Both the position numbers and the translations under genes were made by a program. Source: Alentia gelatinosa (taxonomy: Eukaryota; Annelida; Polychaeta; Phyllodocida; Polynoidae). Taken from it: 64,000 nucleotides of DNA. The notes under the pieces were generated by a model, which was not told the DNA's origin, did not search any database, and worked only from the letters and a program-made list of their open reading frames with translations. Positions within the stretch are counted from its first letter, which is position 1; each line of letters opens with the position of its first letter. The stretch is from positions 14,669,088 through 14,733,087 of the forward strand of contig OX465579.1 in the NCBI GenBank assembly GCA_950022655.1, given 5' to 3'. Of the stretch, positions 13,302 to 28,300 are shown one piece after another.

Positions 13302-16300
13302 CATATTCATATACTGTAAAAGATATTTGGTTGATATTTGCGCAAACCCCACCAGGAAAGAGGGGAAGAATGGTACAGAACTGGAGGACCTATTTCATCA
13401 AGGTATTCATATACCTATTCAATAACTCATTTAATGTGTCAGTCAAGCATATGATAGAGGGTTCACGAAAAAGTACCACCTTTGTCTTTTTCTGAACATA
13501 TCGTATCCAATTCCCCATCAGATACTTGACTTTTATCCTTTTGAGCAACCTGTGGTAAATCCGTGTCATTAATACTCAATCTACCGCTACCGTTAGCGTT
13601 ATTTGACCTGACCTGACCTGATTTTTCTGGAATGCGGTCAGTCACGTGGTTTCTATTAATAACATGAGACATTGTATCAACTTTACCGCAAGTATCTAGG
13701 TTACTCGGATATGCATTTCATTTGGTATTTGTCTTCTTGTTTTGACACGAGAAAGCCCCGTGACTACTGGAGTGACAAACACTGCAACAATGTCGATATC
13801 TACAATATGTAAAGGTACAACCATTTTCTTGTTTGTTATAAGCGTTACAAGTGTGAGAAAAACCAGAGTTTGTCGCTATTGTCTTTATCTGTTTTGCATT
13901 TTTGGAATTAATTGTCCCATCATACGACAAATGCCTAACAATATCGCTAGGATCGATAGTAGAGAATGACTTGATACCTTTTTTGTTCGCTTTTTCCTTA
14001 ACGGATTTATCGTACCTAATCAAAGCTTTGCTTTGAAAAACTCGTGTTTTAGCCTTTTCTGCTAGAAGAATCTGATGATCGACTACGCCAGAAATATCTT
14101 TCCCATTCTCTAACATTTCTTTTAGCATTTTCAGATTTACTAACACCAAACTTTCGTAAGAGCTAATTTTTTCCCCCTTTTCAAGATATCTGGAAGTATC
14201 ATATTTACCAGTTTTCTTTTTTCTATCGTCAGAACTTCTTGATCTCGACCTGGATTCAGAACTCGCACTTGAATCTCTTGAGCTGCTCGGGGATGATCTT
14301 GTAGAAACTCTTCTGTGTTGCCTCGACTTGGAACGATTTTCTCTTGAACTCCTATTATTTGTAGTCACCAGACGAAGAATGGTAGAAATCGACGATTCCA
14401 AATCATCCATCCTCTTCTCCATCTTGGAATTCGCTCCACCTGTAGCCGCTGCATAAGAACTCGCATCACCCTCCTCCGAACTCGCTGTAGCTCCCGACTG
14501 CCCACCGGCTTGCCCATCTCGCGAAGTCGCTGTAGCCCTCAATTCCGCATTTTTTCCCACAAAAACATTTGGCATATCATCCAAATATTCCCCAAGAACA
14601 TCCATTCCTGAGTGTATATCATCAGCCTTCATAGAAGGCGCCTTCTTCCTTGACCGACCCATGCTTAAGGTCTTTTAACCTCTCCGAGATTAAAAATGGA
14701 CTGCTCGGTTGAGCAGTTAAGAGCGGAATGTTGTTTAAACCAACCTGGCGTCACCAAGTCAACTCCAGTTACCGCATCAGGTAACCGGGTAACCTGGAAA
14801 ATATTATGTGACGCTAAACAACAAATGAGAAACCGCAGTGAATAAACCCGAGAAGGGTATTGGTTGATAATTTATATTTATATAAACGGAGTTATATAAT
14901 AATATATATATGAAACGTATTCATATACTGTAAAAAATATTTGGTTGATATTTGCGCAAACCCCACCAGGAAAGAGGGGAAGAATGGTACAGAACTGGAG
15001 GACCTATTTCATCAAGGTATTCATATACCTATTCAATAACTCATTTCATGTGTCAGTCAAGCATATGATAGAGGGAAGTGCTTACCTCGCTTTTGGAAAA
15101 CACAGAGTGGAGTCTTTGGCGTCAATAGATTTCGCGGGAACAAATCATTCAATGATTCATTAAGAAACTAGGAGAAAATAGAATGTTCATCATTGATGAA
15201 TGAGCATCTAATTTTAAATGAATAACAATTAAAAGGTTTGGATTACATTCACTCTATGGGTAGTTTTTTGTAACCTACTTGCACCCAGTCAACTTGCTAT
15301 TTCTGCAACTTCCAGGATCCAGGATCCAGGATCCAAACATATCAAGCACCAGTAAGTAAATGAAGTATTTCGGTCTTGAGTTATTGGTCATAGTCAGTTG
15401 TGCATGGTTCTAATACCCTGAGACACTGGCGCTCTGCTCCTTTCACAATATCACAGTGAATAGCACGCAGATAGAAAGGAGATTTTTTTTGCTGTGCCCT
15501 GGAAGTCCATATGTGACAACTCTAACCTTTGGGCAATGTATATAGTCATGCAATAACGAAAACCCACCTACAAATGCCATTATATCATAACTTTTCAATC
15601 CATATTGCCTTCGACCAAGAATTTCAAGGTTGAATAAAATCAATCCTTTCTCATCAACGCTCCTCCTTTCATTAAAACCATAAAGGGCTCATTGATAACA
15701 TTCATTCAAATTCTCAAATGATTATTCGGCTGGGTTTGTCGTCGTCAAATTATAGCATAATGTTGGAATATTAAGTTGACCACAGACACACATTAACCCT
15801 GAATATGTGGCAGGTCCATGTTTACTCCACGCAAAGTGTGCACCTCGTTCATTCCCATTGGAAACGTCTGTCTCAATAGCGCGTACACAGCGACAGACGT
15901 GTCCCAGTTTTACCATATTATCAGCCTTGTCAGAGATGATTTCGATTTGAACGGTTCTCTTCTACTCCCACTCCCACCACACCACCACCCATCCCGCCCC
16001 CATTGCCTCAGCACACGGCATTTATTCCCATTGTTTTATTAGAGTGTCCTCCGCAACGTCATGCGTGCATTTTTCATCATGGGAAAACAGCATTCATTAT
16101 GGTGCGTGGGCCTGCAGGCTTTGTCTCGGAGAATTGATGTTCCGTCAAACCTCTCTTGAGAAGAAGAGCTTCCGCCCACTGCCGCTGTGTGCGCTGCAAC
16201 CCTCGACCCCGTCGCGGGGCATGCCGGGAGATGGTGTAGGCAGCATGTGCGCACGTTCCCATATGACCATCAGTGTAGACCGCCTGACGCCACTGCTTGC

Positions 16301-19300
16301 CTCCAGACTAGGGTCTGTCAGCAGCACTTAAAGTGGGCTGGTGAATAGAATACTGGAGAACTCGATCCGTAACGAAAAAAACACCCCAAAAAAACACGAA
16401 GTTGACCCGTAAAAAACTCGACCCGTAACGAACTCGACCCGATTAAAGAACTCGACCCGTAACAAAAAAAAAAAAAAAAAAAAACGAAGTTGACCCGTAA
16501 AAAACTCAACTGTGAATGACTACTTTATTTAGTAGTAAGTATATTATCTTACCTCAAATTTGGTCTTCTTTGGGGAAGAAAACAAACAGAACACCCTACC
16601 CTTAACCCTAACGCTTACCCTAACTCTAACCCTAACCCTATCCCTAACCCTAATCCTATCCCCAACCCTAACCCTAACCCTAAACCTAGCTGGACATATT
16701 TCTATATGCACTGGTTTATTTGTCTAAAAACTAACTAATCAGCCCTTTATTTGTATATGAAAATGTCATATTCATAAGCATCTGGAACGGGTCGAGTTCT
16801 CCAATCGATTTCTCCAAAATAGGTCGAGTTCGCCTGACAACTATGGGTCGAGTTCGTTTCGGGTCGAGTTCTCTAGTAACCGGTGAATATACCCCATAGT
16901 TATTATCTTACCCTTCTTATCTCACCCCTGGTATTTTTCTCTTCATACACTTAACATTGGGAACTCATATCCAACGCCCGTGAAATATTTAGGAAAAATA
17001 TCCAATGGGGGATTATGTCACAAACATCAGCCCATTAGTCACTGTGAAGAATGAGATCAATTCAGAAACCCATTCAGGTTTAGGGTCAGAGCTCGATCCA
17101 ATCTCTTTTAAATCGCTACGTAATTCACACGGCTTCACCTTACAACGCGATTCAATCTCGATGGGATACGTGGTCTTACCCTAAACTTTAATTGAAAAGT
17201 TATATCTCGAATGGATACGAGGTCTGACCCTAAACTTTAATTGAAAAGTTGAATCCAATTTCAAAGTATGTCTTGAGTAACATGGTGGATAGCAACTTGG
17301 GAAGCGATGGTCCATATTATCTGTAATATGGTCCTGTAATATATATTACAGGTTTAAAACATATAAAGGTAATGGTAGATGAACACTTGCATTCAAAGAT
17401 TGATATTCTGTGTAGGGTGAGGAAATGTTTGGGATTTTGGCCTAGGATGAGCATAATTATGAAAAATTACGAACTAAAGAAAACCCGAGAGTGAATAAAA
17501 CAGAGCTAAATTCGTAACAAATAAACATTATCAAAAGTGAATGGTCTATAGAGATTGCTTGTAATCTACTCTTTTATGTTCAAATGCCAGATGCCATCCA
17601 TCTATAGTCCTTATTTTAGACCCATAATAACATAAGACTCATGACATCCGATTTCAATCTTAAGGTGGCTGGAGCCGGTAATGTCACTGATTTCCGGTTC
17701 TTGAAACCTATACTTCCTCTGGCAGGGCTCAGAAAGGGATTTCTCATATTACCCACAGTACAAAAATACCATAGTTAACATTGAGTGTGCATTTGATGGA
17801 GCATGGCATAAAATATTTTAGGCAACTATTCAATCGATTTAGAATTGCGGAAATGGTATAGGATAAATACTAAACCACCCTCGACCAACGAATTAATTTG
17901 CATTTTAGCAACTCGTACTTCTACTCTCTTTGCTCAGTTACTGCCTTGCAAAGATCACTACGCACAGGCTTTTTTGTATAAATCCAAATTGACTCTCACC
18001 TAGGGTCATTTCTACTAACTATTAAACACAAGCTATGCTATGTAGCCCTAGAATCGATATAGGAAACTTGTTACTTAGATGTATAAATCCATTAAGGTAT
18101 GGTTAGTAAAACTAACAAATAATCTATTTGACATTATAACATCTATTTGTAATGGGATCAAGTAATTATATATCAAACTGAAAGATGTAATGATGTTAAA
18201 GAAAATCTATACTCATGTCTGTTTCTCATGGGTACGTCAAGTATGCAAACGGCAGGTATATGAAAACCAGACTCCTTGACTGATAGCATTGCTGTAATTA
18301 TTGACAACAATGATGAATAAATATATTACGGTATAACTACGGTTTATACATATATAATTATTAGACTAAGTTACCTTTTAAATTTTAGGTTTAAGTTACT
18401 GAGTCTGTACATTGTAATACTGAGGTTCTATGATTGTATTCCAGTAATATAGGTTTGGGCCTGGTGTATTTGTTATTCTCACCAAACTACACTTACTTTG
18501 TTTCGTTATACTTCATTATACTTCGTCTCCATAAATTATATATATATATTCTGTGATAAACGGCTACTTTTTTGTAAGATCCATGAAGATTGTCAATAAA
18601 CAACTTGAAACAAAAAAGAGGTTTAAGATTGTGACCAGAAAGAAGTTCACATTGATTCACAATGGTAACTTCTGTGGGTATTAAGTACTGGGAAGTTCCA
18701 TGCGGTCCCACGCCTCTGAGATATCGATGGTAGTACCCTCCAAAACCAAAGGAAATCATCCCCGTATTATAGAGGAAACCCATGAAAGTTTAGGGTCTGA
18801 GCCCGTGTCCCATCGAGTTTGAATCACATAGTAATTCACAAGGCGAAGCCGCGTGAATTACTATGTGATTCAAATGAGATGGGATCGAGCTCTGACCCTA
18901 AACTTGAATGGGTTTCTGAATTTATCTCACCTTTAATATTGACTAATGGGCTAAATTTGTGACATTATCCCCCATTGGATATTTTTCCTAAATATCTAAT
19001 GGGCGTTAGATACGAGTTCCCAATGTTAAGTCTATGGAGAAAAAATATCTGGGGTGAGATAAATATTCAAAGAAACTCTGCTATAACGCAATATTCTCAA
19101 CTAGGATGCATTACTAATCTCTTCCGTCTTTATTTGGTCCCCAAATACTCGAAGGATGGCGTTCCAACTTGCTACCGAAAAAAACCCACCGATATCATTG
19201 GTGAGCATAAACACTGTTTTTCAATGAAAATTATGGTAGTCGCCAAACGAATTTCGACACTCCAATTTATTCAGCCACTGATTAATTTAACCTCGTTTGA

Positions 19301-22300
19301 TTTCGTCGGTGGCCTCATTTTTAAGTCGGTCGATGGTGCCATATTGCGTAATGTTGGCGAGAAAAATCACTGACCCTTTTTGTTCCCACCTGGCTGATTG
19401 TTGTACAAAAAGTGTCACATATTCAGTCGGCGGTGCTGAATGCCATGATCGGTGGTCATAATAGGGAGGTGGAGAAGCACATAAGAAAGTTTCACGCCAC
19501 CAAATTGCATATCGCCTTTGTCAACACGCTTATCCTGTCCACTTCTTCTAGCGTATCACGACTTGGGTTATATCTCTGCCTCGGTCAACATAGTAATCTC
19601 AATGACTCCGTGTATAGAACTGCTGCAGCGAGCAGCTGTCAAAACATCTGGAAACCTCTACAGTAGAACCCCGCCTAACGGACACCCCGCGTTAACGGAC
19701 ACCTTTGGCTGGGACGGTTCCCTCTATTAGATGTTTATTTTAACGTCGCGTAAGCGGACACCCCGCGTAAGCGCACACTTTGGCCTGGAACGAAGGGTGA
19801 CCGCTTACGCGGGGTTCTATCGGATATTTATATATCTTTTATTATCCACCTAATACAAGGCGTCCATAGAAAACACATAGGAATGTGTATGGACATTCCC
19901 GGAGCATACAGATAGCTGTATGCCCCGGGGGGTGTATACGGAAGAATAGTGTGCAGGAAAAAATAATGCATAATTAAAACGAAATTATATTGACATGCCA
20001 CTGGGCCAGAAAAGGTGGATAATGAATACGATATAGACTGGTTTCCGATAAAATTGGGCGTTTGCTCCTCGGGGTTGACTCTACGCAATATTCTCGCATT
20101 CACTCGGATATTACTACGCGTCAACTCCCTGAAGCATACGGCCGCTTGTTTCTGAAACCAGTCAATATTGTGTATTTATCCTACCCCTAATATAAAATCC
20201 CATATGCTTAACATTGAGTTTCCGTATGCCACGCTGACTGGCATACAGAGTTTTATATGCCACTAGTGGCATACAGAATTGTTATCACGTAATATTCCAA
20301 AATCGAGGAGACTGGGTAGGATAAAATCAAAACCTGATTCGTTTTAATCTTGGCCACCGCATGCCACCCCTGGAGTTTTGGTTTCGGACATAACTCGGCT
20401 TCGCCTCATGAAGTCACTATGCCAAACTCCAGTCATGGCATACGGTGGCCAAGATTGAAACTCATCCAGTTTTACGATAGTATACATACCTCCATCTTGG
20501 TTAGCCTGTGAATCTAGGCTAACTTGCAGGGACTGTTGGGTATTTTATCCGAATAACCAATTGTCTATAAATTCCCCATTGGAAATATATGGAGACTCAA
20601 TAAACCATGATCCATTATATAAAACCTGTTAGATACCATAACTGAGATATACGGATTCAGGGGATTTATTTCATTTTATTTCTAAATCTCGTAGGGGATT
20701 AAAGGCCCGACGAAGGATACCTCTACGGGCGACCTATTGGACGAGAGCTCGTCAATCGCATTCGATTACCCCTGTCGTTCGTAGGGAGAGAAATCCTCGT
20801 CCGCAGTCTCCTTCGAGATTCAGATCAATTTTATCAACCTTGAAATGAAAGATTTCCATAGAAACAACAAATTGTTCACACTCAGATCAACCTATACATT
20901 CAGTCGCTTCTCTGTCAGAAATGTACCCTTAGATATGATAAACATTAACAAAAATAAATCGTATACATCCGTCAGTCATTGCACCTACAAAGCTACTACA
21001 ATGTAATAAAAATGTATAACATAGATTTTAAGCTTACATCAATAAAGGGACTACCAAAGAGTGATACTCCAGTTTTGATGTTGCATGTTTAAGAACCCTG
21101 AAAACGTTGCTCCGAATGTCATTGGACACTTAAGGAGAGGTAATAGGATCTTGGCTAATATCGGAAAGAGATTGAAATAAAGGTCAAATTTAAATATCTT
21201 TATGAAAAGTACATGATAACCGTATTCTAGATAGAAAATCGATACGAACCCTAAGCGGACTGATATATCAAGGTAATTGCTGAATAGAGGAAAATAAGTG
21301 TCCACAGAAACATGCCAAAACAGAGAGTAACTTGTAAAAATAGTTCGGGTTTGGGTGAATCATCTACCTGTTCTACACACATGCCTGTGTCAGCACTAAT
21401 TATATCTGACATAGCATTGTTCTGTCAATAGCAATTTCTACCGCAGAACAAAAACGAGCTGCATAACCTTCATACGTAAAAGAGGCACATCAGATTTTCC
21501 TGACCAGTAATTGCTTAGACATCACATCGTTATTCTGAGTATGATTTATGCAAATAGAGGGTACATCCTTATTTACATTATTAGTATCTAATATCAGATG
21601 CCTTTATTCATCACTGTACTCTCCCCTACATTTCAATCGTAAAGACTATAGGTGTATAACAATGAGGTAAATTGGGAACATCAAATGTATGGGCATCAAG
21701 ACACTAATGTTCTAGTTATGCTTCATCGCGGTGGGCCAGAATACTCGATATCGATGAAAAATAAAATATATTTCTTTACAAAAGAACATAAGTAAAGACA
21801 TGGTGAAATAGTTTTCGAAGTGGTTTACTATTCAGTAGCTGCCTCAGTAGGCTTTGGAAAAACTAATTTCTTTTATCAACATAGATTTTATACCTCTTGA
21901 TTCAGTCTACTCTAAAAGGATTCACTAAAATGATCCATATTTCTAATACAATACCAATGAAATGCGACATTTGTCTTTCTAGTGCTATAGGGAAAACCTA
22001 TGAAGATTTATGGTCAGAGTTCGTATCTCATCGAGTTTGAATAGCATATTAATTCACGAAGCGTAGCGATGTGAATTACGTAGTGATTCAAATGATTCAA
22101 AGGAGATGGGATCGAGCTCTGATCGTAAACTTGAATAGGTTTCTGAATTTATCTCACCCCTCACATTAATTATAAAATTGGCTAACATTTGTGACAATAT
22201 CCCATCATGTATTTTTTCTAAAGGCTCTATGGACATTGCGTATGAGTTCCAAATATGGAGTCTATGGGGAAAATTACCAGTGAATACATCAGTAAGTCCA

Positions 22301-25300
22301 ATAGGTACATATCTATTTCCTTTCTCAACATCCTTGCATTACACACAGTAAAACCAATTCCTATATACCCATTATTGAACTAACTAGAGTTACATACCGC
22401 TGCTGGGGGGTGCATTAAAAATAAGTTATGTGTCGAGGTTGACGTTTTCGTCCCGCTCTCATGTTTTCGTCCCGCTCTGACGTTTTCGTCCCGCTCTGAT
22501 CACGTGATGAAACAATCACGGGACGAAACAATAGCTGTTGTGGTTACTCGATAAGGGTGGCCATTTGCTTCAGAAGTGTTTTAGGTAAAGAATTAATCAT
22601 TTTTATCGATATTTGAAGGTATATAGGAATAGGGAAACCAAGTACTGGTAAGCAAAAGTCAGAGTTACTCGGTAAGGCTTGGAAAAATTACTGCCCGCGG
22701 CTGACCTCCTTACCTCGTAACTTTGAACTTTTGCTCACCGGAACATAGTTTCCCTCTATAGCACACTGTCAGTGTTAGAGGTACTGCCTTTCCTACTGCT
22801 TTCCTTACTCAACACCATCATTATCATACTTTATTTCACCCTGGTACAAGTTTAACCATAGGAATAAAATTACTGAACGATCACGCTGGTAAAGCGACAA
22901 TACTACGCCATGGTTGTGGCGGAGTGGTGTGAAATGACATCATGCGATTGACCAATCAGCGGCCAGGATCTCAGAGAGAATAAGATATAAAAATAGAGAT
23001 TTGAAAGTTTCTAACTGGATTTGCAAAGTAATTTGAATTATTGAGATATAGCGATACTCTTTTAATGTTTGTGAAAGGGGTGAGATAAATCCATGACCGC
23101 ACTCGAGTCATAAAATAAACAATACTCCTCCACCAATTTGGATGCACCGTAATCATCACTTGGCTTTGCCTCAATGACGATTGCGGAGCATCCAAACTCG
23201 TTGAGTATTGTGTATTTATGCAATTCTTAATCCAGTTCCTGGAAAACTCACAAGATGAAAATAACTGGTCTGTACACCACCTCATTTGACCGCAGAGTTC
23301 TGAGGTCAAATGAGGTGGTGTACAGATCAAGTTATTTTCATCGAGTGGGTTTTCTGATTTTATCTCATCCCATATAACATTATCAATTAATACAATAAAT
23401 CACCTAATCAGCCATTGAGCATTGGGGGCTGTGGAGTATGAGTTCCTAACGTTAAGCCTATGGAGAAAAATCCCGGGGTGACATAATACATAAGTCTGTA
23501 TTAGGCCACTCAAAAAAAACTTGTTTCTCATCACCAAACCATGAAAAATATGACAAGATCGGTTTTTTTTTGGTTTTTTTTTTCTAGATCAAAGATGGCT
23601 TTTGAAGTGTCATAAAATGGGCTTCAGACATACAGTAAAACCTCGCATAAGCAGACACCCTCCGATCCAGGCCAAAGTGTGCGCTTACGTGGGGTGTCCG
23701 CTTATGCGGGGTTTCCAGATCTTTACTAGTTATATATGTTCAATACATCCCTGACATCAGGAGCTTTTATTTGATACTACATACACATACATTTCATAAT
23801 TTCTATCAAGATTCATCTTATCAAAATAAAAAAGAAATCTTCTAAAATCGTTATTTTCTGATGCGCGCAGTGATGAGAAACAAGTTTTTTTCTTATGAGC
23901 GGCCTTAATAGTACTGCCTTTCCTATTGCTTCCCATACTCAACACCATCATGTATCATACTCCACCACCACGCTCGACTGTGTGCACCCACTAGCACCGT
24001 TTCAATACTATTATGCTGGGTCTTCTCAGTTGCCTGGTATACAGTTACAATGTGGCAGCTCCACAATTATGGATAAAATTCACTTGAGCGATTACAGTAA
24101 TTTATCAGAATAGAAGCGGCACACGCAGCCTGGCGTGCCTGCGTGACTTTGAACATAAGCAGTCACACATTACAGCCACCCCACACTCAGAGCAGGGAGC
24201 ATTCTCTGAACACCTTCCTCTTCCGATCGATATGTAGGATACCAAAGAAAACTACTGAATAGCTGAACTTTTATCCTACATATTCGACGTTGCCGTAGTC
24301 TGTGTGAAATGGCATGGGTATGTATTTAACGAATCTGAAGCCCGGATAGTAAAATGAGGTTTGGCTTGATATGAGCAGCGGAGGTTCGACATTCAAGCAG
24401 GGTATCGGATCGAAAGTCGTCTGCTTGTAGTAATGTACAGGCAGACGAATTGTTACCATTACGACGCTTAAAGGCATATCCTACAATTCACGGTGGCACC
24501 ATCTGGTGATTTTTGAATAATGTCTCTGATAATGATTTCTTGGGATTCATTCTCATTCTAAATGAGTAAATTTAACGTTTTTTCCAGTTTATCGAATCTT
24601 TATAGGTAGAATAGTGAAACTAGAATAGTGACCCCTGATTTATATAGACAATAATCGATGGTTTTGTGGACAGGCGGCCGTAAACCACGAGTGGTTGACG
24701 CGTAGTAATACACGAGCGCTAGCGAGTGTATTACAACGTCAACCTCGAGTGGTTTACAGAGCCGCCTGTCCACAAAATCATCATTTGTTGTATTTATTAT
24801 CCATACTTTCGAATAAATTAAACCCAGTTATTGCCATATTAAAAGGTATAACAATAGGGACTTTTTCTTTGCTCTATAGCAAAAGGGACTATTTATTTCT
24901 GTATATCATGGTTTTGAGGCCGTATACCACAGGTTTGAATCCTTATACCACAGTTATGGTATCTGACAGGTTGTATGTACAATGGGTCATGGTTTACTGA
25001 GTCCCTATGCATTTTCAATGGGGGCTTTGTATATGATGGATAATAAAAGGTAGATATCTGCTCTACAAAACATTTAGCTCATAATATTCAATTATTAAGA
25101 GAATGACATGGGTTTTAACTTTCGAGGCGAATTGTCCGATATGCCTTTAACAGCTCATGTTATCAAAGCGGTACGCATGCGCGATGACGTGTGTCCTAGA
25201 GACGCACGACACGTCATTTGTCCTTGCGTTGCGTGACATTAAAAACAATGGGTGTGACAGAATCGCTGCTGCGTCGGTGACAAATTGGGATCTGACATTG

Positions 25301-28300
25301 CTTTTAGCCATGATAGCCTGGCGTGCTGAGATACTTGGCGTTGTAATTACTTCAGGTTGAAACAGGCGGAAATTATCACCCAACCGACACCATCCCGCCG
25401 AGCGACTACATGCCTTCTGTCTCCTTTTAAGGTTATGCCACAATAAGCGACGCGATTGTCGCATGTCGTCGCAGACCCTTCGCAACAGAAGAGGAATAGA
25501 GGGAAACTATGTTCTGGTGGGAATAAGTCAAAGTTACGAGGTAAGGCTTTGAAAAATTACAACCCAAGGCGTAGCCGCGGGCAGTAATTTTTTCAAGCCT
25601 TACCGAGTAACTTTGGTTTATTTCCACTGGTATGTGGTTTTCCTATTCCTATATACCTTCAATTGTCGGCTAATATTAAAGAAGAAACCAACAGCCCAGG
25701 CTGACGTTCAGAGACATTCGGTTTTTATCGTTATCTCACCCCTGGAATAAATGTCCATAGGCTTAACACTGAGAACTCGTTCTCCATGCCCCTACAAGTA
25801 TTGCAGTCCGTTCTCCATGGTCTATATCGTGTATGTTTCCCGTTCTTTTAGTGTGTAGAGGAGTGAGATAAATACAGAAAGCAACTCGTTTTGGCCAAAG
25901 AAGTCATTCAACTCGTTTGAATGCTATGTGATTTTCACTCGGCTGTCGCCTCGTTCATATCACACCGCATCAAACTCGTGGAGAACAACGACTTTGACCA
26001 AAACGAGTTGCTTTCTGTATTTATCTCACTCCTCTACACACTAAAAGAACGGGAAACATACACGATATAGACCATGGAGAACGGACTGCAATACTTGTAG
26101 GGGCATGGAGAACGAGTTCTCAGTGTTAAGCCTATGGACATTTATTCCAGGGGTGAGATAACGATAAAAACCGAATGTCTCTGAACGTCAGCCTGGGCAG
26201 TAACTTCAACCTGGGCAGTAAACAACAGTTATTCCACCCTCAGAAGCGTTAAGTAATCATAGGTTGTTCGCTCATAGGTATATAGAAATATTAAGAAACA
26301 TCACGAGCTTCCATGTTATTGTTTAAATGGCTTGAGTTGTCTTCAGGGAATGATTTCATGAAGCGAAGCAGAGTGTTATCTGTAGCGGAAGATGACGAAG
26401 GTCATGTATACAATTACATGAAACTGAGTGACGTTTAGATTTCCTCCTGTCAGATGTTTTTAACTTCATATGTCATGCATGGGATATAAATATTTTATGG
26501 CATAGAATAAGGCTACTCTTGCCGAAACGTTGTGTGTACTACTGTTCCAATAGATGCCATCCATCAAACCAATTTGGGATGATGTTGAGTTGTATTTGTT
26601 ACCATCTACTTTATTTTGTGGCATAACCGTGCCATACAGTCACACCATATTAAGTCTATGGAGGTTTATATGAGGGGTAGGATAAGTACTAGCAATTCCG
26701 ACTTGGGTCCTTATCATTATGCCTGCGTGAGATCGCAAACAGTAGGTGGTTCGAGCGATATTGTTGATATCAGTATTCAACAGTTTATAAATGTTCTCAT
26801 ATTATTTGTTATATACCCATGCAGTATATTTGATAATTACGTACTGCTGCTCCCCATGCAGTAAAATTGTATACTGAACCCTGTGCAGTACACTGTTATA
26901 ATGCACACGTTGAAATATCAGCAGTATGTGGGCTGTCACCCTGATATATCCTTTATGCCAATATATGTTAAGATTTGATTAATTCTTTGTATATAATAGA
27001 TATAGAATGATCTATCATGCTGTACATGCTACCAAAAAAATGAGATGGGGAACTGTTGTCATATTCTATATAAATACTAGGAACAAATGGTATGTTGATT
27101 GATGATGAATAAGCGTGGACTTGTACAAGAAAAGGTTTGGGGTTTGTCCGGTATGTGAGTGATTAGGCAGCCGGCTATTTCTACAATTGTCTTTGGAGAT
27201 CACTCAATTCAGTCTCTAGTAATTGGCCATGGTCGGCCAGCTGTGCACTAAGATACTAGCACTCTGCACCCTACCAATGTCACAGGGTTGGCACGTAGAG
27301 AGTAAATGGATAGTTTTTTGCAGTATGTAGAAAGTCTATGCCTCTCTCCAACCTAGGCAGGCTTTCTGAGTGTGTTTTCCACGCTCATTTATGTAGAATA
27401 TAGCTCTATGCCATTCAAACCTCGTCTGTAATGCTGGGGACACACCAAGCGAGTAACGCAACGATTTTCGGAATCGCAAACACAAAATGGCGTATATGTG
27501 AGCTATTATTTCATATTTCACCTGAGTATTGCATCAGAGATACTGAATTATTGGTGGGAGATATTACTATGAAATAGTATCGCCCATACACACAAATCTT
27601 TGTTGGCGATTCTGGAGATCGCTGCCGTTACTCGCTTGGTGTGTCCCTGGCATTAACATGTCCTCAGTTCTATTGTAACTCTAGGGGGCGGGAAAACTAG
27701 TAGTGCATTTTATCCTGTCAAGGATTGTATTTGCAGTAATTCACATTGATATAGTTTATTATCCATCGTATACAAAGCCCCCATTGAAAATGTATGGGGA
27801 CTCAGTAAACCACGACCCATTGTATAAAACCTCTCATATACCATAACTGTGGTATACGGAATCAAACCTGTGGTATACGGCCTCAAAACCATGGTATACG
27901 GGGAAAATAGTCCCTTTTGCTATAGAGCAAAGACATAGTTCCTGTTGTTATACCCGTCAATATGGCAATTAATGGGTTTAATTTATTCGAAAAGATGGAT
28001 AATAAATACAACAAACAATGGTTTTGTGGACAGGCGGCTCTGCAAACCACTCGAGGTTGACCTCGTAATACACTCGCTAGCGCTCGTGTATTACTACGCG
28101 TCAACCTCTCGTGGTTTACAGCCGCCTGTCCACAAAACCATCGATTATTGTCTATGTAAACGATATTTTGGCAAAACTTCCTCATACCGTTGCGGGTAAC
28201 CACATTCCCCTGAGTGGGCGTTGGGGGATTTTTAGATCCATTGTGAGATTGGACGTCTTTTCGTTTATTATCCATCGTATACAAAGCCCCCTTTGAAATT

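Noticed and set aside
16600..16686. Telomere, i.e. a chromosome end
   Set aside because: The repeats are degenerate, internal and enclosed by a mobile element with an 8-bp target duplication.
18975..19373. 132-codon open frame, possible gene
   Set aside because: Its start lies in a family B MITE, it has no recognisable domain and no supporting splice sites.
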